Shown here piece after piece: positions 61,001 through 64,000 of a stretch of DNA of 64,000 nucleotides (position 1 is the first letter of the stretch; each line of letters starts with the position of its first letter). Origin of the DNA: Glandiceps talaboti. Taxonomy: Eukaryota > Hemichordata > Enteropneusta > Spengelidae. The notes under the pieces were generated by a model. It was not told the DNA's origin and did not search any database. It saw only the letters and a program-made list of their open reading frames with translations. The DNA lies in the NCBI RefSeq assembly GCF_964340395.1, contig NC_135551.1, positions 29,097,880 to 29,161,879 of the forward strand, given 5' to 3'. Both the position numbers and the translations under genes were made by a program.

Positions 61001-61561
61001 TGTCCTGACCAATTATCAAACAGGATTTTGTAGTAAATTACATACCCTTGCAAATATTATGAAGGGCTCATTTTTAGAAACATGATAGTTTAGAATCATG
61101 TTATTTCTCTACTGACAGTGAAAAGTGCAGAGCTCCAGCATGGTGTGATAGAATCCTGTACAAAGCTACTAATATTGAACAATTGGAGTACAGAAGTCAC
61201 ATGCAACTTAGGATTAGTGATCACAAACCAGTTAGCAGTATTTATGATGTGCAGGTAAGATTTGTCTTAAAGTTGGTAACTATGTAAATCATTTTCTCTC
61301 TGACAAGCAGATTCCATTGAAACAGTGCACAAAGGTGAACCACCATAATGACCCCAAATATATCAGCATTATATATTTCTCTCTGTTTCTCTGTCTGTCT
61401 CTCTGTCTCTCTGTCTCTCTCTCTGACTCTCTCTGTCTCTCTGTCTCTCTGTCTCTCTCTGACTCTCTCTGTCTCTGTCTGTCTGACTGTCTGTCTGTCT
61501 GTCTGTCTCTCTGTCTCTCTGTATCTCTGTCTCTCTGTCTCAGTATCTCTGTCTGTCTGTT

Positions 61562-61649
<88 letters not shown>

Positions 61650-64000
61650 AAACTGTTTCCATTCAAACTTGGCACAAATGTGAGATATATAGTAATCCAA
61701 AACATATCAATAGTTTAGAAAGGAATGTCAGGTCTATGACTACAAATACACAAACCAGCTAAGTACAGATGTATACACATCAAAAATATTGTAAAATAAA
61801 CAAATGTTGAATGATTTTTCAGGTGAAGACAACAGACCATAAGAGATACAAGAAAGTTTATGAAGATGTTATCCGGCAACTTGACAGGCTAGAGAATGAA
61901 TTCCTACCACAAGTTACTCTTACTAAGCTAGATGTAAGTTTCATAACACAGAATAGAGTGATGAGTGTCTGAGTTACTTTTGATACATCTATAAACCTAC
62001 ACATGTCATTTTCGATGTACATATATCAGTATACCAGTTTGGTCATTTCCTATGTTTTACATAATCAAACACATACACACTGTACCAGTTTGGTCATTTC
62101 CTATGTTTTACATAATCAAACACATACACACTGTACCAGTTTGGTCATTTCCTATGTTTTACATAATCAAACACATACACACTATACCAGTTTGGTAATT
62201 TCCTATGTTTTACATAATCAAACACATACACACTGTACCAGTTTAGTCATTTCCTATGTTTTACATAATCAAACACATACACACTGTACCAGTTTGGTCA
62301 TTTCCTATGTTTTACATAATCAAACACATACACACTGTACCAGTTTGGTCATTTCATATGTTTTACATAATCAAACACATACACACTATACCAGTTTGGT
62401 CATTTCCTATGTTTTACATAATCAAACACATACACACTATACCAGTTTGGTAATTTCCTATGTTTTACATAATCAAACACATACACACTGTACCAGTTTA
62501 GTCATTTCCTATGTTTTACATAATCAAACACATACACACTGTACCAGTTTGGTCATTTCCTATGTTTTACATAATCAAACACATACACACTGTACCAGTT
62601 TGGTCATTTCATATGTTTTACATAATCAAACACATACACACTATACCAGTTTGGTCATTTCCTATGTTTTACATAATCAAACACATACACACTATACCAG
62701 TTTGGTCATTTCCTATGTTTTACATAATCAAACACATACACACTATACCAGTTTGGTCATTTCCTATGTTTTACATAATCAAACACATACAAACTGTACC
62801 AGTTTGCACATTACAAGTAAACTAGGTGATAGCATCCAGTCTTCCTTATCTGTGTGTAGTATAGAGGACATACAAGAGTGACACCTACAGGGTGTTTTGT
62901 CATCTTGTTCTCTGTAATACAGTTTATTGTAAAATTATGGAATGTATGGTTAGTTTTGTATTTCACCTCATAATAATAATAATGTTGGGTTCTTATATAG
63001 CACTTTCCCACTCCGTGCTCAAAGCACTTTATAATTATTACCCCTGGCTCGGATCAGAACGGCACAACGGCCCTTTTAGTCTTCCTCAACTCCCGGGGAG
63101 CATACAATCCATTGCAGCCATTTAAGCGCATAGGATTAAAGCCTTCACATTGCAACCTACATCCTACCAGGTCCCTAATTATACAGCTGGGTTGACTGAG
63201 GCACAGTCGTGGATCAAATCTTACCCAAGGACTTTAGCCACTCAGAAACAAACAGCAGGCAGCGACGGAGCTCGAACCAGCAACCTGTAGATTCCAAGCC
63301 GTTCACGCTAACCATTCACCCATCATGACTCCACATGTACAAATGTAGCTACAAAGTGGCAATGTATTTGATAGTCTAGCTAGAAATAAAGCAGACAGAC
63401 AACATTTTGAAATTATAATTTGTTTTCTCTTCCAGTTTGTCTTTAATGATGTAATGTTTATGGAAGATCAGAGTCAGTCACTGGAAGTAATTAACACTGG
63501 TCAAGTACCAGTACAGTTTGAATTCATCAACAAACTAGAAGACAGATCATACTGTAAACCTTGGTTGAAAGTTGAACCATCAATGTGTTTTATTATGCCA
63601 GGTAAGAAATGTGCCCTACAGAACAGTTTGAGTCGGGAACATGTGGCTGTGAGAGAATGAAATTGAATTATCACAATTTGTAAATTGTTGTTGGGTGATA
63701 ATAGCTTATAGCACATATTGATAAGGGAAATTGACTCATCAAATATGAAATGTGTGTAGGGTGGGGATGGGGATGGGGGTGTTACTAGCCACTTACAGCT
63801 AATTGCATCCATGCACAGGAATTTGAATTTTTTGTGGCTGTTAGCAACTGATGATGAAGTCGAGGTTAAACTAATTGTATCATTTACTAGAAATATTAGA
63901 GAAAACGTTTAATTTTGGCTGATAAAAGTTCAAAATTTGTGTTTTCTTTTCACCAGGTGATAAAGTAGAAGTTCAACTTATTGCATCTGTTGACAAGGCA
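36954..64000 (+). CDS. INPP5B: Type II inositol polyphosphate 5-phosphatase INPP5B/OCRL, 3' end beyond window
   Basis: Exons: 36954-37010, 42039-42118, 42309-42409, 45709-45846, 49620-49823, 51249-51305, 53418-53559, 56378-56542, 56924-57140, 58038-58154, 58650-58828, 59920-60031, 60434-60543, 61119-61254, 61823-61933, 63436-63601, 63957 onward. All phases join, giving 712 residues so far. The N-terminus ([19 protein letters not shown], then [20 protein letters not shown] and [18 protein letters not shown]) matches the PH domain of INPP5[14 protein letters not shown] resembles the AP-2-binding FEDNF segment of OCRL. The 5-phosphatase domain (from about residue 315) has [58 protein letters not shown] and SDHKPVS. 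The ASH domain begins at 63436; ASH remainder and RhoGAP-like domain lie outside. These enzymes remove the 5-phosphate of PI(4,5)P2 and PI(3,4,5)P3 on endosomal and Golgi membranes with Rab partners. Probably the single pre-duplication orthologue. Confidence 0.97.
37011..42038 (+). other. INPP5B intron 1, U12-type AT-AC intron
   Basis: The 5' end is ATATCCTTTT (37011-37020), matching the U12 donor consensus ATATCCTTT. The 3' end carries TTCCTTGAC (42017-42025), matching the U12 branch site TTCCTTRAC, then ends AC at 42037-42038, 14 nt after the branch A. Joining here keeps the frame (phase 0) and gives [22 protein letters not shown], which fits INPP5B. The 5.0-kb intron holds a family 2 MITE (39003-39222) and poly(C) tracts (39907-39940, 40561-40597), with no other gene seen. 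Confidence 0.93.
39003..39222 (+). mobile_element. MITE family 2, best copy, INPP5B intron 1
   Basis: Terminal inverted repeats ACTGTAAACCTGGACATTT (39003 onward) and AAATATCTAGGTTTACAATA (to 39222) enclose about 180 bp without coding. Related copies are at 29817-30025 and 32419-32607. Confidence 0.7.
42899..43056 (+). mobile_element. SINE 3' fragment
   Basis: This is a 5'-truncated copy of the same SINE: CCCCAGGGAGTTGAGG, GTTCTGATCCGAGCCAGGGG, GTAAAGCGCTTTGAGCACGG, GCTATATAAGAACCCAAC and (ATT)n. It ends about 50 bp from the stop codon of the nested acyltransferase gene, so its A/T-rich tail may be part of that gene's 3' region. Confidence 0.75.
43104..44498 (-). CDS. Intronless stand-alone acyltransferase, condensation-domain/AATase superfamily
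   Basis: One uninterrupted 464-residue frame (start codon at 44498, stop 43104-43106), nested antisense in INPP5B intron 3. Motifs: HPSLRARI near residues 56-63; the catalytic HHSILDG at 148-154, matching the HHxxxDG signature of NRPS condensation domains, PapA-type and alcohol acetyltransferases; a later FLMSNLG, matching the SNLG block of these families; and [13 protein letters not shown] near the end, where the DFGWG motif of true condensation domains is absent. No adenylation or carrier domain is attached, so it probably transfers an acyl group from CoA or another thioester to an alcohol or amine; substrate unknown. A TATATAA-type box lies at about 44621-44633 on the minus strand, 125 bp upstream of the start. 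The lack of introns beside intron-rich neighbours suggests retroposition or transfer. Confidence 0.85.
   Translation of the reverse strand: MAEEGYHRRLDDYEAYLDKIHGWGLGCPSIAILLKCKIALTVKHMQKALDMVRQLHPSLRARITKVPHGVGFKRYFQDMPNEGTVDLHMVSESVDDWGAVISRELGIPVDSALGPLWRCRLLQGNWSDLDTEDCETRVYRTGFVFTSHHSILDGISLWQLCQQVVKNLNLIAMGENHSVIKSQQFPPSCKELISEQNKDAMSVVPSAVQDIHVEEATTHFLERFPPETLTDSSIQAQDRIHPFIIQKNLTARLVQKAKEYGIGLNGVLTAAAILAMISMIRDGKVTTREVLHCTVMVSLRRYFEDTNTNNLGNYPSYLPLSTSIMPNSLLTQDFWQLACNIHEEVHSRISSKIPLELQKSPSMVKGTNDSDVEITAECLDRNQCFERSPFLMSNLGRQEVVKDQLIGVDSCYRTTAGVLNAFGHYVVGFHDKIFWSLGYNTGIVSSNNAELYSQQILHILEENC
44621..44633 (-). promoter_or_regulatory. TATA-like box upstream of nested acyltransferase
   Basis: GCATATATAACTAT on the minus strand, about 125 bp before the start codon at 44498. 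In AT-rich DNA such a match is weak evidence by itself. Confidence 0.3.
44703..44800 (-). pseudogene. Relic fragment of the nested acyltransferase
   Basis: The sequence GCTCTAGAAAGTGTGTAGTT to GACTGCAGAAGGAACTACAC matches 43830-43905 inside the acyltransferase gene (the region encoding [20 protein letters not shown]), same orientation, with several substitutions and a small deletion. It lies about 200 bp upstream of the gene start, so it is a leftover of a tandem duplication. Confidence 0.75.
45160..45405. repeat. Purine-rich minisatellite, about 24-bp unit
   Basis: About ten copies of GATTGAGGGGAAGAGAGATC and variants, with G runs of up to 13, lie about 300 bp before INPP5B exon 4. The G-runs could form quadruplexes. 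The minus-strand frame across it is not a gene. Confidence 0.85.
45475..45735 (+). repeat. 78-bp minisatellite spanning an intron-exon junction
   Basis: Three full copies and one partial copy, exactly 78 bp apart (GTTTTCAGAATCAGAATC at 45467, 45545, 45623, 45701), with very few differences. The last copy diverges after TTCAATGGCATTACC into unique exon sequence. It also keeps the minus strand open, which is a shadow frame. Confidence 0.93.
45475..45846 (+). CDS. INPP5B: INPP5B exon 4 with four tandem acceptor sites
   Basis: The shortest form, 45709-45846, encodes [20 protein letters not shown] and on to LNKAMG, the end of the PH domain. A 78-bp unit, repeated from 45475, carries both the acceptor TTGTTTTCAG and the first 20 or so bases of the exon, so AG acceptors occur after 45474, 45552, 45630 and 45708. 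Since 78 is 26 codons and all copies are open, each upstream acceptor would add 26, 52 or 78 residues ([18 protein letters not shown] followed by SHLSSLLF per unit) in frame. Donor GTAAGT at 45847. Family comparison favours the shortest form. Confidence 0.85.
46640..47135. repeat. Degenerate tandem repeat in INPP5B intron 4
   Basis: Units of about 85-95 bp contain ACTGGTAGGGAACCCTGG, TAAAATGACTG and TTTTACCTCCTTACCACCC. Four to five copies with indels, preceded by a G-run at 46636-46650. Confidence 0.75.
51249..51305 (+). CDS. INPP5B: INPP5B exon 6, short linker exon
   Basis: A 57-bp exon between CTTCCCTACAG and GTAAGT in phase 1/1 encodes [19 protein letters not shown]. It lies in the variable linker between PH and phosphatase domains. 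Being a multiple of three in length with equal phases, it could be skipped without frame change. Confidence 0.75.
51384..51397 (-). promoter_or_regulatory. CTCF-like motif in INPP5B intron 6
   Basis: On the minus strand TCAGCAGAGGGCGC matches 13 of 14 core positions. It overlaps the perfect palindrome AGAGGGCGCCCTCT (51379-51392). Confidence 0.3.
52250..52482. mobile_element. Palindromic MITE in INPP5B intron 6
   Basis: TAGCCCCATCTACACGAC at the left and, inverted, AGCCCCGTCTATGGGTCATC at the right form imperfect terminal repeats. CCTACCTCAGGTAGGA and CTCCTACCTCAGGTAG recur inside, and TGTCCTGA is repeated in the middle. No coding. Confidence 0.65.
52735..52862. repeat. Three-copy tandem repeat in INPP5B intron 6
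   Basis: About three copies of GATACTGATTAGCATATCA followed by GGTTGAAGTG or a similar spacer, unit about 45 bp. Confidence 0.7.
53418..53559 (+). CDS. INPP5B: INPP5B exon 7 with adaptor-binding-like segment
   Basis: It encodes [20 protein letters not shown] and a Ser-rich tail. GFGFDDNF parallels GFEDNF of OCRL, an FxDxF-type peptide that binds the AP-2 alpha appendage. The conservation suggests clathrin-coat recruitment of this enzyme. The Ser-rich remainder ([12 protein letters not shown]) may be phosphorylated. Confidence 0.85.
54131..54475. mobile_element. Palindromic MITE, family 1, copy in INPP5B intron 7
   Basis: It shares with 32909-33272 the blocks GAATTGGATTAATAACACTT, GTACAGAGACTTGTATTAC, AACAGTTTTATGGCC and, inverted, CTGTTCTTATCAAA. 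The outermost inverted repeats are decayed here, so this is the older or truncated copy. Confidence 0.75.
55923..56036. repeat. (ATTC)n microsatellite
   Basis: About 28 tetranucleotide repeats with a few CATC variants in INPP5B intron 7. The Phe/Ile/His/Ser frames are artefacts. A 16-bp CATCACCCATGGTTAC triplet lies just upstream (about 55805-55853). Confidence 0.97.
56378..56542 (+). CDS. INPP5B: INPP5B exon 8, donor embedded in a minisatellite
   Basis: It encodes [20 protein letters not shown] and on to [10 protein letters not shown], the linker leading into the phosphatase domain. Its end (GAAGCCATTTAG before GTGAGT) is the first unit of a 34-bp tandem array. Reading past 56542 meets an in-frame TGA at once (56544-56546), so only the first donor gives a full-length product. 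Confidence 0.93.
56523..56816 (+). repeat. 34-bp minisatellite duplicating the exon 8 donor
   Basis: Each unit is AGTTATGAAGCCCTTTAG then GTGAGAGAGAATTTGT or close variants. AG-GT junctions fall at 56542 (the real donor), 56576, 56610, 56644, 56678, 56712, 56746 and 56780, all 34 bp apart; the ninth (56814) has lost the GT. The array fills most of the 381-bp intron 8. Confidence 0.95.
56924..57140 (+). CDS. INPP5B: INPP5B exon 9, start of 5-phosphatase domain
   Basis: Seventy-two codons after the split Arg: [11 protein letters not shown] (the first catalytic-domain motif, with the Asn of WNVNGQ), [15 protein letters not shown] (the Glu of QEL is a metal ligand in the family) and HRKAKYKK. 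All key residues are present. Confidence 0.97.
57300..58000 (+). repeat. 43-bp minisatellite filling INPP5B intron 9
   Basis: About 16 units such as ACATGTCATCAGCTCTGTTG then TTCTACATCATGACAATATGTGT in two parts. Starts at 57601, 57644 and 57687 give a period of 43. The array ends about 40 bp before exon 10, and the 897-bp intron is almost all repeat. Related single units occur at 34340-34400 and 55329-55375. Confidence 0.93.
58038..58828 (+). CDS. INPP5B: INPP5B exons 10-11, phosphatase core
   Basis: Exon 10 (58038-58154, 39 codons) encodes [20 protein letters not shown] and [11 protein letters not shown]. Exon 11 (58650-58828) encodes [40 protein letters not shown] and HITQH. The junction GKM-GNKGGV is the family's invariant block. 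The first base of exon 11 follows TCTGTAG. Confidence 0.96.
58943..59252. mobile_element. Palindromic MITE with 7-bp target duplication, INPP5B intron 11
   Basis: Terminal inverted repeats CACAGGGTAAAGGACAAATA (58943 onward) and TATTTGTCCTTTACCCTGTG (to 59252). ATGACAC flanks both sides (58936-58942 and 59253-59259). The two arms pair over more than 90 bp around a short centre. CAGGG ends recall hAT elements, though the duplication reads as 7 bp rather than 8. Confidence 0.85.
59920..61254 (+). CDS. INPP5B: INPP5B exons 12-14, catalytic motifs
   Basis: Exon 12 (59920-60031): WLGDLNYR with the catalytic Asp/Asn pair. Exon 13 (60434-60543): [20 protein letters not shown]. Exon 14 (61119-61254): [16 protein letters not shown] and [15 protein letters not shown] with the general-base Asp-His. 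All hallmarks of an active type II 5-phosphatase are intact. Confidence 0.96.
61377..61650. repeat. (CTGT)n/(CTCT)n microsatellite
   Basis: Mixed CTCTGT and CTGT repeats end in a pure (CTGT) run of about 85 bp (61563-61649), in INPP5B intron 14. It has grown inside a copy of the TGACCTTGACC-family interspersed repeat, whose CCATTCAAACTTGGCACAAA block follows it. Frames across it are artefacts. Confidence 0.97.
61823..64000 (+). CDS. INPP5B: INPP5B exons 15-17, start of ASH domain
   Basis: Exon 15 (61823-61933): [20 protein letters not shown], the linker helix. Exon 16 (63436-63601): [20 protein letters not shown] and [18 protein letters not shown]. Exon 17 (from 63957): [15 protein letters not shown], cut by the window end. 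These are the first strands of the ASH (ASPM-SPD2-Hydin) domain, which in OCRL/INPP5B binds Rab GTPases. Confidence 0.94.
62030..62815 (+). repeat. 51-bp minisatellite, about 15 units, INPP5B intron 15
   Basis: Unit CCAGTTTGGTCATTTCCTAT then GTTTTACATAATCAAACACA and TACACACTGTA, exactly 51 bp. Because 51 is 17 codons and the unit lacks a stop in one frame, a 292-residue frame (62003-62881) appears, but it has no homology-like features and lies between INPP5B exons. Variants (CTGTA or CTATA; GGTCATT, GGTAATT or AGTCATT) follow a pattern repeated every six units. Confidence 0.96.
62970..63334 (-). mobile_element. Full-length tRNA-derived SINE (same family)
   Basis: Read on the minus strand, this runs from a head with TGGTTAGCGTGAACGG (A-box-like) and GGTTCGAGCTCC (B box), through a middle with the segment tandemly repeated at 2764-3035 (one copy here), to a tail with GTGCTTTGAGCACGG... 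and CTATATAAGAACCCAAC followed by (ATT)n. At about 365 bp it looks like the reference copy of the family in this window. It lies in INPP5B intron 15, antisense to the gene. Confidence 0.75.

Noticed and set aside
61242-61762. Several open frames of Asp/Arg/Gln/Thr or Cys/Leu/Ser repeats
   Set aside because: Both strands of a CTGT/CTCT microsatellite.
62030-62815. CRISPR-like array
   Set aside because: Units are contiguous with no unique spacers, and the context is an animal intron.
62003-62881. 292-residue open frame on +
   Set aside because: It is the translation of a 51-bp intronic minisatellite; its openness follows from the unit being 17 codons without a stop. It lies between INPP5B exons 15 and 16.

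Overview
This is a 64 kb piece of an AT-rich, intron-rich animal genome. The evidence is three conserved metazoan genes with short exons and GT-AG introns, a eukaryotic tRNA-Trp, tRNA-derived SINEs, several families of short palindromic DNA transposons, and abundant micro- and minisatellites. The proteins are close to vertebrate orthologues but appear to predate vertebrate duplications (one SYNCRIP/HNRNPR-type gene, one INPP5B/OCRL-type gene). A marine invertebrate, either a non-vertebrate deuterostome or a lophotrochozoan, fits best. I cannot name the species.

Layout, all main genes on +. Positions 1-4935 hold intron or upstream DNA with old interspersed repeats and a SINE. Positions 4936-10211 hold the last eight coding exons of a SYNCRIP/HNRNPR-family RNA-binding protein; its 5' exons lie outside the window or were not recognised. 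Positions 10212-23507 are its 3' UTR followed by repeat-rich DNA with no convincing gene. A tRNA-Trp(CCA) lies on - at 23508-23579. A 1.19 kb inverted-repeat transposon with an internally duplicated structure occupies 23841-25027, ending about 60 bp before the start codon of SF3A3. SF3A3 (25090-34113, 15 exons) is complete. INPP5B/OCRL (36954 to beyond 64000, 17 exons seen) follows head-to-tail. An intronless acyltransferase of the condensation-domain superfamily (43104-44498, -) is nested antisense in INPP5B intron 3.

How the genes relate. SYNCRIP and SF3A3 both act in RNA processing; INPP5B/OCRL is a membrane-traffic phosphoinositide 5-phosphatase. SF3A3 followed by INPP5B on the same strand is, to my knowledge, also the human arrangement at 1p34.3, which suggests ancient microsynteny.

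Most notable observations: a textbook AT-AC U12-type first intron in INPP5B; two minisatellites in INPP5B that amplify splice sites themselves (four copies of the exon 4 acceptor in a 78-bp, in-frame unit; eight copies of the exon 8 donor in a 34-bp unit); the nested acyltransferase and a relic duplicate of part of it; the palindromic element inserted in the SF3A3 promoter region; and two CTCF-like motifs in convergent orientation flanking SF3A3. All exon boundaries were placed by eye from splice signals, reading phase and recalled family sequences; no alignment was run.
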